In this document: positions 1 through 8,057 of the stretch, piece after piece
Layout: each line of letters opens with the position of its first letter
Numbering within the stretch: the first letter of the stretch is position 1
Source of the DNA: Homoserinibacter sp. GY 40078
GTDB taxonomy: Bacteria; Actinomycetota; Actinomycetes; Actinomycetales; Microbacteriaceae
Length of the DNA: 64,000 nt
Assembly: GCF_008017545.1 (NCBI RefSeq)
Contig: NZ_VRTZ01000001.1
Span: 895,741 to 959,740, forward strand
Direction of reading: 5' to 3'
The notes under the pieces: model-generated
What the model was told of the DNA's origin: nothing
Databases searched by the model: none
The model's input: only the letters and a program-made list of their open reading frames with translations
Made by a program: the position numbers and the translations under genes

Positions 1-1023
1 GTGAATGTTCGCGTCAACTGGACCGGTCAGATGACGCCGACCACCCCGGTCTCCTCGGACACCGTGCTTGCGCCGGCGGGCCGAATCAATGACCCGGCTC
101 GCGGCACGGTGATGATTGCGGTCACCCGCGCCGATGGCACGGGTGCCGCTGGCGTCTCCGTCGCAGTTTCTCCTTCGAGCGGGGGTGCTGCTGCGCTGGA
201 CTCCCAGCCGGACGCGACCAACGGCGAGGGCTGCACGTATGCGATGCAGGTTAAGCCCGGAACGTACGCCGTGTCCCTGTCGAAGTCGGGGTACATCGAT
301 GTCGACCAGAACACATCTCCGTCGAAGGAGGTGACGGTGACGGCGGGATCCACCGTCAACGTCTCTTTTGGCTTCGACGCCGCATCGACCTTCGGCCTCA
401 GCTTCGCCGACGGCTCCGGAAGCAACTGGTTCGCCACCAACAACGAAACCAGCCTTATCAACACCTACGGCACCTACTACGTCTCCGGGACACCGTCGAG
501 TGCCACATTCTTCCCATGGAGCTCGGGGTACACGATCATCGCCGGACACTACGTCGCGCCCGACGCGGACGGCACGGGTGGCTGCCGCGCGGTGGATCCC
601 TCGGAGTGGGACGCCGCCACGGTGGGAACGACCGCCCTCGCGGCGGGCGAGTTGCCGGCACCCGTTGCGACGACCCCGGGCGGCACCGCCTCGACATCCG
701 TCGCCATGGGCATCGTGCGCGTCAACAACCTCGCTCGCAATCAGTACGTGACCGCCGTGAGCGTCGCGACCGCAACAGTCGCCGGTCAGCCGACCTGCGA
801 GGTCGGCATGACGTACCGCTTCGGCCGCGAGTCCTCGAGCACCTCGACCTCGAGTCGCGATCTGGCGCTCCCGTACGGCAGCTGGCGCCTCTACTACGGA
901 GGATCGTCCGGATCGACCTCGAACTCGTTCTCTGCCTCCAACATCGATCCGCGTACCAACGTGGTCACAAGCGGAATGGTGAGCGGCAACACCGTCACCC
1001 TCGACCCCAGGGGTGCCCCGTGA
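1..1023 (+). CDS. Type IV pilus-associated surface protein, 5' end outside window (partial)
   Basis: An open frame runs from the first base of the window to a TGA at 1021-1023. A GTG happens to sit at base 1, but there is no visible ribosome site, prepilin leader or signal peptide, so the gene very probably starts upstream. Residues about 30-125 resemble a carboxypeptidase-regulatory-like/CnaB-type beta-sandwich (GTVMIAVTRADGTGAAGVSV, then GTYAVSLSKSGY). The rest is Ser/Thr/Gly-rich with two Cys. The stop overlaps the GTG of the next prepilin gene by four bases, which puts it in the pilus operon. I infer a minor pilin or pilus-borne adhesin, PilV-like in position; the family is not certain. 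Confidence 0.6.
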   Translation: MNVRVNWTGQMTPTTPVSSDTVLAPAGRINDPARGTVMIAVTRADGTGAAGVSVAVSPSSGGAAALDSQPDATNGEGCTYAMQVKPGTYAVSLSKSGYIDVDQNTSPSKEVTVTAGSTVNVSFGFDAASTFGLSFADGSGSNWFATNNETSLINTYGTYYVSGTPSSATFFPWSSGYTIIAGHYVAPDADGTGGCRAVDPSEWDAATVGTTALAAGELPAPVATTPGGTASTSVAMGIVRVNNLARNQYVTAVSVATATVAGQPTCEVGMTYRFGRESSSTSTSSRDLALPYGSWRLYYGGSSGSTSNSFSASNIDPRTNVVTSGMVSGNTVTLDPRGAP

Positions 1024-1712
1024 GCGAGCTTGTTCGCGTTCTCCGGAACGGCAGGATGCGCGATGACGCTGGCATCACGTTGGTCGAAGCGCTTGTGGTG
1101 ATGGTGCTCAGCACGTTGCTGATGTCGATCACAGTCACCTTCTTCGTGAATGTGTCACAGCACACCATCCGCGCTGAGGGATTGCGGCGCTCCACGGCGG
1201 ACGCGAGCAACATCATGAACGTTGTGTCCACCTCGATTCGCGCCGCGGTTCGCAATGCGGTGGCGACGTCACCGAACCCCGACCCGGCAATCGTTGCGGG
1301 GAGCACCACTTCCGTAACAGTGATCACCTATACAGACGCCGGCCCCAGTTTCGAGACCCCGTTGCGGTTGCGCTACCGCGTCGACGGCGAAGGTCGGATG
1401 ATCGAAGATCAGTGGCAGGCCTCCGTGGTCAACGGTTACGCGGTGTTCCCCTCGATGACGACCGCGCCGAACTCAACGCGCGTGCTTGGGAACGTCGTCG
1501 TGAATACCTCCGGGGAGCCCCTCTTTCGGTACTACTCCGTCACCGGTTCCCAGCTCGGAACTGGCGGCACGCTATCCAGTTCCGAGCGCGCTGCGGTCAC
1601 CACGGTGCGATTCAACGTGCGCGTACGCGCCTCGAATTCACATGAGGTAGTGGTGCTCGACAACACCATTGGGATGCCCAACATGAACCTCGGTCTCACA
1701 GGAGGGGAGTAA
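1020..1712 (+). CDS. PilW-like minor prepilin
   Basis: This 230-residue protein has a short basic leader followed by a class III (prepilin) signal: cleavage is expected after the Gly of RMRDDAG, giving a mature start ITLVEALVVMVLSTLLMSIT with Glu at position 5, then a hydrophobic helix. That is the signature processed by the prepilin peptidase encoded two genes downstream. The remainder is a Thr/Val/Ser-rich globular part, as in PilW/PulJ-type minor pilins. The GTG start overlaps the upstream stop (GTGA, 1020-1023), implying translational coupling. A longer open frame extends upstream but only in the antiphase of the preceding gene. The pilin assignment is sound; the exact PilV/W/X equivalence is inferred. 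Confidence 0.8.
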   Translation: MSELVRVLRNGRMRDDAGITLVEALVVMVLSTLLMSITVTFFVNVSQHTIRAEGLRRSTADASNIMNVVSTSIRAAVRNAVATSPNPDPAIVAGSTTSVTVITYTDAGPSFETPLRLRYRVDGEGRMIEDQWQASVVNGYAVFPSMTTAPNSTRVLGNVVVNTSGEPLFRYYSVTGSQLGTGGTLSSSERAAVTTVRFNVRVRASNSHEVVVLDNTIGMPNMNLGLTGGE

Positions 1713-1717
1713 GGACC

Positions 1718-3529
1718 ATGCGTCGATTTCTGCGTCGCGAGGATGGCTACGTCCTTCCTCTAGTCATGGGCCTCGGCCTGGTACTCGTGCTGGTCGTGGC
1801 AACAGCCCTGAGCTCCACCGTCGGCGGCACTCAGAAGGCCGACACCGAGACCGACTGGAACGGGGCGCTCGCAGCGGCGTATGCGGGCATCGAAGACTAC
1901 TCGAGCCGTGTCGAGAACGACCCGAGCTATGTGCGCTACGGGAACACCGCCTCCGAGTTCAGCTCCGAGAGCCCGACGCTCACGATGCCCACCGGCTCCA
2001 ACGCGAATGCCGCGTTCAACGTGACGGCCTCGGCGCCGTGGGCGACGGTGCCGGGGTCCGATGGAAAGGCGAAGTTCCGCTACGAGATCGACACGTCGAT
2101 GTACCCGGCAACAGGAGTCATCCGCATCCGGTCGACGGGCCTCGTGGGAAGCCAGACGCGATCGGTCATCGCCGACCTGCGGCAGGACGGCTTCAGCGAC
2201 TTCGTCTACTTCACCGACTACGAGACGCAGGATCCGCTGGTCACCTCGGGCAACGACCCGTACTGCGAGAACTACTGGTGGAACCGCCCGCCGCAGAAGA
2301 CCTCCGGCGTGCCGGGCTACAGCGGAGGCTCGCCCACCTGCGGCGACATCCAGTTCGCCGGGAGCGACGTCATCAAGGGCAAGGTGCACACCAACGACCG
2401 TCTCCTTCTCTGCTCGGCGACGTTCAAGGGTGCGGTCACGACGGCGAGCACCACAAACCCGCTCTACGGCACAGCGAGCGGATGCTCGTCCCCCAACTTC
2501 CAGGCGGGCGTACCTCAGCGCGTCGGCGCGATCACGATGCCTGCGACCAATGCGCAGATGAAGAAGGAGACGCGCAACGACCTGCCGAGCGAGGTGCCGG
2601 ATCCGGGCTGCCTGTACACCGGCCCGACCGTGATCCAGCTCAACAGCAACGGAACGATGACCGTCTGGTCGCCCTTCACCCGCAAGACGCAGGTGGCGGC
2701 GAGTTCGAGTGGCGCGACGACCCCCGCGAAGTGCGGCACCCCGGGCACCTCGACCGGGCAGCTCGGCAGCACCGGTGGCGCCACGATCCCTGTGCTCAAC
2801 CTCAACCTGCTCTACGTGCAGAACATCCCGAGCTCGACGAGCGACCCGAACTATCCGACCTCGAGCCTCGGCACGGGCACGTTCACGTACAACAAGTTCC
2901 ACTGCACCGGGACCGGCAGCGACCAGGCCTGGTACATCGGCAGCACCAACAGTTCGAGCTCGGCCACGCAGCGCTTCCCGATGGCGAACGAGGTGATGCC
3001 CTCGAGCTCGACCTCGTCGACGCCCGCCTACGGATGTCGCAACGGCGACCTCTACATCAGTGGCACGCTGCACGGGCGCATGACCACCGCCGCTGAGAAC
3101 TTCGTCTATCTCACCGGCGACCTCTCGTATGCGGACACGCAGGAGGACATGCTCGGCGTGGTCGGCAACAACGCGATCTGGGTCTGGAATCCGATGAACT
3201 CGAGCGACAACGCTCTGCTCGGCACCAACCGCACCATCTACGCTTCGCTGCTGTCGGTGGCGCATACCATCCAGGTGCAGAACTACCGCAGCGGGTCCCC
3301 TCGCGGCACCCTCAAGATCGTCGGCAGCATGGCGCAGAAGTTCCGCGGCCCTGTCGGAACCGGAAGCGCATACGGCGTCGCCACCGGATATGCCAAGGAC
3401 TACAACTACGACGAGCGGCTCACCTACTCCGCGCCGCCGAAGTATTTGACTCCCACGTCGACCACCTACGGCACCACGCAGATCGCCGGTGTGCCCTCCG
3501 CGTTCGACGCAGACGGAGCGCCCCGATGA
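1718..3529 (+). CDS. Large PilX-like pilus assembly protein
   Basis: A 603-residue protein with a basic N-terminus (RRFLRREDG) followed by one long hydrophobic segment (residues about 11-33), then a large extracellular Ser/Thr/Gly-rich domain containing several Cys. The layout matches the PilX N-terminal family in which a non-canonical prepilin leader lacks Glu5: after Gly the sequence is YVLPLVMG. A typical PilX is about 150-200 residues, so this protein is much larger and may be a pilus-tip or adhesive component. GGAGGGG at 1701-1707 and AAGGA at 1711-1715 precede the ATG. Its stop overlaps the prepilin peptidase start (ATGA). Function is inferred from leader and context. Confidence 0.65.
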   Translation: MRRFLRREDGYVLPLVMGLGLVLVLVVATALSSTVGGTQKADTETDWNGALAAAYAGIEDYSSRVENDPSYVRYGNTASEFSSESPTLTMPTGSNANAAFNVTASAPWATVPGSDGKAKFRYEIDTSMYPATGVIRIRSTGLVGSQTRSVIADLRQDGFSDFVYFTDYETQDPLVTSGNDPYCENYWWNRPPQKTSGVPGYSGGSPTCGDIQFAGSDVIKGKVHTNDRLLLCSATFKGAVTTASTTNPLYGTASGCSSPNFQAGVPQRVGAITMPATNAQMKKETRNDLPSEVPDPGCLYTGPTVIQLNSNGTMTVWSPFTRKTQVAASSSGATTPAKCGTPGTSTGQLGSTGGATIPVLNLNLLYVQNIPSSTSDPNYPTSSLGTGTFTYNKFHCTGTGSDQAWYIGSTNSSSSATQRFPMANEVMPSSSTSSTPAYGCRNGDLYISGTLHGRMTTAAENFVYLTGDLSYADTQEDMLGVVGNNAIWVWNPMNSSDNALLGTNRTIYASLLSVAHTIQVQNYRSGSPRGTLKIVGSMAQKFRGPVGTGSAYGVATGYAKDYNYDERLTYSAPPKYLTPTSTTYGTTQIAGVPSAFDADGAPR

Positions 3530-4353
3530 CGCCGCTGCTCGCCGCGCTCGCGGCCATCTCGGGTCTTGCGATCGGCTCGTTCCTCAACGTCGTCGTCTAT
3601 CGGGTGCCTGCGGGGATGTCGGTCGTCGCCCCCGCCTCGGCGTGCCCGGGCTGCGGATCCGAGATCCGCGCGCGCGACAACGTGCCAGTGCTGTCCTGGC
3701 TGCTGCTCGGGCGGCGCTGCCGCGACTGCCGGATGCCGATCTCGGCCCGGTATCCGGCAGTCGAGGCTCTGACGGGCGTCGTGTTCGTGCTCGTCGCGCT
3801 GTTCTTCGCCCCGCAGATCGGGCAGTCGGGCTCCGCGGCGGAGGCGACGGGCGCCGTGCTGCAGCTGCTCGCGTTCCTCGTGCTCGCGGGGGTGAGCATC
3901 GCGCTCGCGTCGATCGACCTCGACGTGCACCGGCTGCCGAACCCGATCGTGCTCTTCGCTTTGGTGAGCGGCGTCGTGCTGCTCGTGCCGGCGCTGTTGC
4001 TCCTCGGGCGGCCCGAGCTGCTGGTCTCCGCCGGTATCGGCGCGGCCGCATCGTTCGCCTTCTACCTCGCGCTCGCGCTCGTGAGCCCGCGAGGGATGGG
4101 GATGGGCGACGTCAAGCTTGCGGGAGTCCTCGGGCTCTACCTCGGTGCGCTCGGATGGGCGCAACTCGCGGTGGGAGTCATCGTGGCTTTCGCACTCGGC
4201 GCGATCGCGGGGGCGATCGTGCTGATCATCAGGCGGTCCGTCAAGGACCGCCGCATCCCGTTCGGACCCTGGATGATCGCCGGGGCCTGGGTGGGAGTCG
4301 TCGGAGGCGAGCAGATCGCCGCCGGCTACCTCGCGTTGGTCGGCCTGGGCTGA
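3526..4353 (+). CDS. pilD: Prepilin peptidase (A24 family)
   Basis: A polytopic membrane aspartyl protease of 275 residues that cleaves prepilin leaders and usually methylates the new N-terminus. The N-terminal part has two CxxC pairs in the cytoplasmic domain (CPGCG and CRDC), as in bifunctional peptidase/methyltransferases. The catalytic aspartates are visible at D131 (ASIDLDVHRLPN) and D195 (GMGMGDVKLAG, the GxGD motif). About seven or eight hydrophobic segments follow. It sits immediately after the prepilin-like genes, overlapping the previous stop by four bases, so its substrates are probably those proteins. Confidence 0.93.
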   Translation: MTPLLAALAAISGLAIGSFLNVVVYRVPAGMSVVAPASACPGCGSEIRARDNVPVLSWLLLGRRCRDCRMPISARYPAVEALTGVVFVLVALFFAPQIGQSGSAAEATGAVLQLLAFLVLAGVSIALASIDLDVHRLPNPIVLFALVSGVVLLVPALLLLGRPELLVSAGIGAAASFAFYLALALVSPRGMGMGDVKLAGVLGLYLGALGWAQLAVGVIVAFALGAIAGAIVLIIRRSVKDRRIPFGPWMIAGAWVGVVGGEQIAAGYLALVGLG

Positions 4354-4383
4354 CACGGGGATACGGGAGAACAAGGGGGAAAC

Positions 4384-5433
4384 ATGGCATCCACCATCGT
4401 GGGGCTCGACTTCGGGCGGGGGGTGATCCGCGCGGCCGAGGTACTCGGCTCCGGCGGCAACAAGCCGACGCTCGTGCGCTATCACCAGATCGCCGTCCCG
4501 ACCTCGGCCATCGACCGCGGAGAGGTGCTCGAACGCGAGGTCGTCGTGGCCGCGCTCAAGCAGCTCTGGTCGCAAGCAGGATTCAAGACCCGCAAGGTGA
4601 TCGTCGGCGTCGGCAATGCCCGCGTGCTCGTGCGCGAGCTGTCAGTGCCGCGTGCGCCGCTCGACCGGATCCGGGAATCGCTCCCGTTCCAGGTGCAGGA
4701 CATCCTGCCCGTTCCGGTGAACGAGGCGCTGCTCGACTTCTATCCGATCGCGGAAGCGGACGAGGAGGGCCGCCCCGTCATCCAGGGCCTCCTCGTCGCC
4801 GCCATCAAGGACAGCGTCCTCGCGGCCGTCGAGGCGGTCGAGGCCGCGAAGCTCGTGCCCGTCGACGTGGACCTCATCCCGTTCGCGCTGAGCCGTGCAC
4901 TCCTCGTCGGACCCGCCGCCCAGGGCTCGGTCGCCCTCGTGCACATCGGGGCGGCGACGACCATGGTCACGATCGCGGTCGACGGCATCCCGCAGTTCGT
5001 GCGGATCATCCAGAACGGCAGCGACGACATCAACCGCGCGCTCGTCGAACGCCTCGGCATGGACGAATACCAGGCCGAGCAGGTGAAGCGCCGGTTCGGC
5101 CTCGCGACCCAAGGCGCCGGCCCCGAGCTGCGTCCGGCGTTCGAGGTGATCTACGAGTCGACCGGCGACCTGGTCGTGGCGATCCGCAACACGCTGAGCT
5201 TCTACGTCTCCAACCGACCCGGGGCGGTCATCGAGCGCATCCTGCTCTCGGGCGGGGGAGCCGAGCTCAACGGATTCCCGACCGCCCTCGCGGACGCGAC
5301 CCGCATCCCGGTGCGGGCCCCCGGGCCGCTCGAGCGGCTGTCGGTCGCCCGAACCGTCGATCCGAACCAGATGGCCGCCGGCGTCGCCGGGGTCACCGTC
5401 GCCGCAGGACTCACACTCGGGAGCAAGGCATGA
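4384..5433 (+). CDS. pilM: Type IV pilus assembly protein PilM
   Basis: An actin-like cytoplasmic protein of 349 residues that binds the N-terminal tail of PilN and forms the inner-membrane alignment subcomplex. The ATPase-fold signature is visible at the start (STIVGLDFGRGVIRAAEV) with later phosphate-binding loops (VALVHIGAATTMVTI, RILLSGGGAELNG). Length matches the PilM family. A GGGGGAAAC stretch precedes the ATG at 4384. The gene overlaps pilN by four bases (ATGA at 5430), as expected for interacting partners. In Gram-positive bacteria this set acts without an outer-membrane secretin. Confidence 0.93.
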   Translation: MASTIVGLDFGRGVIRAAEVLGSGGNKPTLVRYHQIAVPTSAIDRGEVLEREVVVAALKQLWSQAGFKTRKVIVGVGNARVLVRELSVPRAPLDRIRESLPFQVQDILPVPVNEALLDFYPIAEADEEGRPVIQGLLVAAIKDSVLAAVEAVEAAKLVPVDVDLIPFALSRALLVGPAAQGSVALVHIGAATTMVTIAVDGIPQFVRIIQNGSDDINRALVERLGMDEYQAEQVKRRFGLATQGAGPELRPAFEVIYESTGDLVVAIRNTLSFYVSNRPGAVIERILLSGGGAELNGFPTALADATRIPVRAPGPLERLSVARTVDPNQMAAGVAGVTVAAGLTLGSKA

Positions 5434-6131
5434 CCGCCACCGTCGCGCCCCCCGCGCCGTCCAAGCGCGAGGCAGGGCGCAAGAGCGTCCCCGTGGGGAC
5501 GTCGCCGCGCGTCTCGCTGCTGCCGCCCGAGATCGGCGACCGCAACCGGCAGCTGGGTGTCCAGCGCCTCCTGCGACTGGCGATGTTCGGCGTGTTCATC
5601 CTCGTCGTCGCGGCGATCGGTGCCGCCTGGTACTACTCGTTCACGGCGCAGGCCGGTTTGGCCGCCGAGCAGCTGAAGACGCAGGATCTGGCGCAGCAGC
5701 AGCTGCAGTACTCCGAGGTCCAGAGCGCGATCAACGCGGTGCGGCTGGGTGAAGCGGCGCTCGTGGTCGGCGGATCGACCGAGATCGACTGGCAGGACTA
5801 TCTGACGCAGGTGCAGGGATCTCTGCCGGACGGCGTCTCGCTCGACACGTTCTCGGTCGAGGCGGCGACGATCACCGAGCAGTACCCGCAGTCGACGGTG
5901 CCCCTCGAGGGTGCGCGCATCGCGACGCTGCAGTTCACGGCGTTGAGCAAGGACCTCCCGGACATTCCTGCCTGGCTCGATCGTCTCCGCGAGCTGCCCG
6001 GATTCGTGGACGCGAAGCCGGGGAGCATCGTGCTCCTGGAAGACGGCTCCTACAGCGCGAGCGTCACGATGCACATCGATGCTCAGGCGTATTCGAACCG
6101 GCTGACGGCCGAGACCGAGGAGGCGGAGTGA
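5430..6131 (+). CDS. pilN: Type IV pilus assembly protein PilN
   Basis: A bitopic membrane protein of 233 residues. A short cytoplasmic tail carries the PilM-binding box (RVSLLPPEI, residues 27-35), followed by one membrane helix (about 49-69) and a periplasm-equivalent coiled region rich in Gln/Glu, then a small alpha/beta domain. The start is set at the ATG that overlaps the pilM stop; a much longer open frame continues upstream but is the shadow of pilM and pilD. The tail before the box is Pro/Lys-rich and longer than in proteobacterial PilN. It is expected to pair with PilO. Confidence 0.88.
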   Translation: MTATVAPPAPSKREAGRKSVPVGTSPRVSLLPPEIGDRNRQLGVQRLLRLAMFGVFILVVAAIGAAWYYSFTAQAGLAAEQLKTQDLAQQQLQYSEVQSAINAVRLGEAALVVGGSTEIDWQDYLTQVQGSLPDGVSLDTFSVEAATITEQYPQSTVPLEGARIATLQFTALSKDLPDIPAWLDRLRELPGFVDAKPGSIVLLEDGSYSASVTMHIDAQAYSNRLTAETEEAE

Positions 6132-6811
6132 TGAAGATCGGGACGAACGTGTGGGCGCTCATCTCGGGCGTCGTCATCATCGGCCTCCTCGCGGGCGGCT
6201 GGTTCCTCGGGGTGTCGCCCCTGCTGGACGCCCAGAACGACGCGGAGCAGCAGCGCATCGCGGCGGCCAGCCAGAACCAGACGCTGCAGATGGCGATCAT
6301 GACGCTCGCCAAGGAAGAGGAGAACCTCCCTTCCTATGAGAAGCGCGCGGCCGAGCTCGAGCGCGCGATCCCGCAGGACGTCGAGAGCGCGGAGTTCCTG
6401 GAGCAGGTCAACAGCCTCGCGACGAAGGCCGACGTCACCGTCGCCGAGTTCACGCTCGGCGAGCTGACGCCCTATGCACCGCCCGCGGGGGAGGCCGCCG
6501 ATCCGGATCTCGCGCCGACGCCCGCGACCGACGCCCGCATCTCTCCGGACAACTTCATCCTCGTGCCGGTGACGATCTCGGTGGAGGGCGGGTGGAACGA
6601 GGTGCTGTCGTTCATCCACGGCGTGCAGTCGACGGACCGCCTCGTGCTCGTGACGAAGATCACGACGTCGGTAACGGACACCGCCTACTCGGCAACGCTC
6701 TCCGGCGCGATGTATGTGCTCCTGCGCCCGGGTGCGACGCAGCCGGATGCCGACGGCGGCGACGCCGACGGCGCCGAGGCGTCGACCACCGCCCCCGCAT
6801 CCGCGGGGTGA
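6131..6811 (+). CDS. pilO: Type IV pilus assembly protein PilO
   Basis: A 226-residue bitopic protein with an N-terminal membrane helix (VWALISGVVIIGLLAGGWFL), a heptad-like coiled segment and a ferredoxin-like C-terminal half, as in PilO. It should form a heterodimer with PilN. I chose ATG at 6131 because GAGGAGG at 6117-6123 lies seven bases upstream; GTG at 6128 is in frame and would add one residue. The tail after about residue 205 is Asp/Gly/Ala-rich and probably disordered. This is the last gene of the pilus operon and is followed by a hairpin terminator. No PilB, PilT or PilC lies in the window; they are presumably upstream. Confidence 0.87.
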   Translation: MKIGTNVWALISGVVIIGLLAGGWFLGVSPLLDAQNDAEQQRIAAASQNQTLQMAIMTLAKEEENLPSYEKRAAELERAIPQDVESAEFLEQVNSLATKADVTVAEFTLGELTPYAPPAGEAADPDLAPTPATDARISPDNFILVPVTISVEGGWNEVLSFIHGVQSTDRLVLVTKITTSVTDTAYSATLSGAMYVLLRPGATQPDADGGDADGAEASTTAPASAG

Positions 6812-6817
6812 CAGACT

Positions 6818-6860
6818 GCCGGCGGCCGCGTCCCTCCCGTCGCGGTCGCCGGCTCTTCTG
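6818..6860 (+). terminator. Terminator of the type IV pilus operon
   Basis: A 13-base-pair stem (6818-6830 with 6841-6853, one G-U pair) with a 10-base loop is followed by a pyrimidine run TCTTCT. It begins seven bases after the pilO stop. Confidence 0.7.
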
Positions 6861-6868
6861 CGCCAACA

Positions 6869-6897
6869 TTGCGGGAGATTACGCGCGAGCGTATGAT
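6869..6897 (+). promoter_or_regulatory. Promoter of the str operon
   Basis: TTGCGG (6869-6874) and TATGAT (6892-6897) are separated by exactly 17 bases, a strong vegetative-sigma match. They lie about 230 bases before rpsL, so the mRNA would have a long leader (about 6905-7128) that contains no gene I can see; it includes only short palindromes such as CCTCCGGAGG near 6947 and a weak CCGA/CTCGG stem near 7048-7068. Confidence 0.75.
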
Positions 6898-7128
6898 TGA
6901 CCGCGTGTGTGCATTTCGCACGCCTTCTCCCTGCCATCCGACACCTCCTCCGGAGGCCGTCGCGGCGTGGAGGGCGAGCGGATGCGACACAGGGCCAGGC
7001 CCCGGCGCCCGCCGGAGCTGACCCCCACGGCATGTCCGTCTGATTCCCCGACGAGCTTCCTCGGCGGGTGACGGATCCCGATGGATCCACCATCAGCTGT
7101 CACCGTGCAGCATGATCAAGGAGCAATT

Positions 7129-7497
7129 TTGCCCACCATTCAGCAGCTGGTCCGCAAGGGCCGCACGCCGAAGGTCACGAAGACCAAGGCGCCCGCCCTC
7201 AAGGCGAACCCGCAGCAGCGCGGAGTGTGCACCCGTGTGTACACCACGACCCCGAAGAAGCCGAACTCGGCTCTGCGCAAGGTCGCCCGTGTGAAGCTCT
7301 CCAACGGCACCGAGGTCACCGCCTACATCCCCGGCGAGGGCCACAACCTGCAGGAGCACTCGATGGTGCTCGTCCGCGGTGGCCGTGTGAAGGACCTCCC
7401 CGGCGTGCGCTACAAGATCGTCCGCGGCGCCCTGGACACCCAGGCCGTCAAGAACCGCAAGCAGGCCCGTAGTCGCTACGGCGCGAAGAAGGGCTGA
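7129..7497 (+). CDS. rpsL: 30S ribosomal protein S12
   Basis: S12 sits at the decoding centre of the small subunit and is the classic site of streptomycin-resistance changes. The protein begins [11 protein letters not shown] and contains the invariant [14 protein letters not shown] and [11 protein letters not shown] segments. I place the start at TTG 7129, five bases after AAGGAG (7118-7123), giving 122 residues, the usual family length; an upstream in-frame ATG at 7081 would add 16 residues unlike any S12. It is the first gene of the str operon. Confidence 0.97.
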   Translation: MPTIQQLVRKGRTPKVTKTKAPALKANPQQRGVCTRVYTTTPKKPNSALRKVARVKLSNGTEVTAYIPGEGHNLQEHSMVLVRGGRVKDLPGVRYKIVRGALDTQAVKNRKQARSRYGAKKG

Positions 7498-7502
7498 GTC
7501 AG

Positions 7503-7973
7503 ATGCCTCGTAAGGGACCCGCAGCCAAGCGCCCGGTCGTCGCCGACCCGGTCTACAGCTCGCCCGTCGTCAGCCAGCTCGTCAACAAGATCCTCCTCGA
7601 CGGCAAGAAGGACCTCGCCCAGCGCATCGTCTACGGCGCGCTCGATGGCGTCGCCCAGAAGTCCGGGCAGGATGCCGTGGTCGTGCTCAAGAAGGCCCTC
7701 GACAACGTGCGCCCGACCCTCGAGGTGAAGAGCCGCCGCGTCGGTGGCTCCACCTACCAGGTGCCGGTCGAGGTCAAGCCGCACCGCGCGAACACCCTCG
7801 CGCTGCGCTGGCTCGTCAGCTACTCGAAGTCGCGTCGCGAGAAGACGATGACCGAGCGGCTGCAGAACGAGATCCTCGACGCCTCGAACGGTCTGGGTGC
7901 CGCGGTCAAGCGCCGCGAGGATACCCACAAGATGGCCGAGTCGAACCGCGCCTTCGCCCACTACCGCTGGTAA
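7503..7973 (+). CDS. rpsG: 30S ribosomal protein S7
   Basis: S7 nucleates assembly of the 16S rRNA 3' domain. The 156-residue product starts [11 protein letters not shown] and shows the conserved core [11 protein letters not shown] and YQVPVEV. Length is exactly that of the family. It follows rpsL by five bases and precedes fusA in the standard str order. Confidence 0.98.
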   Translation: MPRKGPAAKRPVVADPVYSSPVVSQLVNKILLDGKKDLAQRIVYGALDGVAQKSGQDAVVVLKKALDNVRPTLEVKSRRVGGSTYQVPVEVKPHRANTLALRWLVSYSKSRREKTMTERLQNEILDASNGLGAAVKRREDTHKMAESNRAFAHYRW

Positions 7974-7985
7974 ACCTCCGGGTCA

Positions 7986-8019
7986 CCCGGATGCCGTAGC
8001 CTACGCCGCGGCATCCGGG
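7986..8019. other. Intercistronic hairpin between rpsG and fusA
   Basis: A perfect 11-base-pair inverted repeat (CCCGGATGCCG at 7986-7996, CGGCATCCGGG at 8009-8019) with a 12-base loop lies just after the rpsG stop. No T-run follows, so it looks like an mRNA-processing, stability or partial attenuation structure rather than a full terminator. Both arms contain the CGGATGC/GCATCCG heptamer that recurs in the window. Confidence 0.55.
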
Positions 8020-8057
8020 CCGCCCCGAATCACATTTCCGAAAGTAAGGAAGACCCC

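Noticed and set aside
1760-3265. Open frame antisense to the PilX-like gene
   Set aside because: Arg/Ala/His-rich shadow frame without motifs.
7081-7128. Upstream ATG as rpsL start
   Set aside because: Adds 16 residues not seen in S12; the TTG at 7129 has a proper AAGGAG at five bases.
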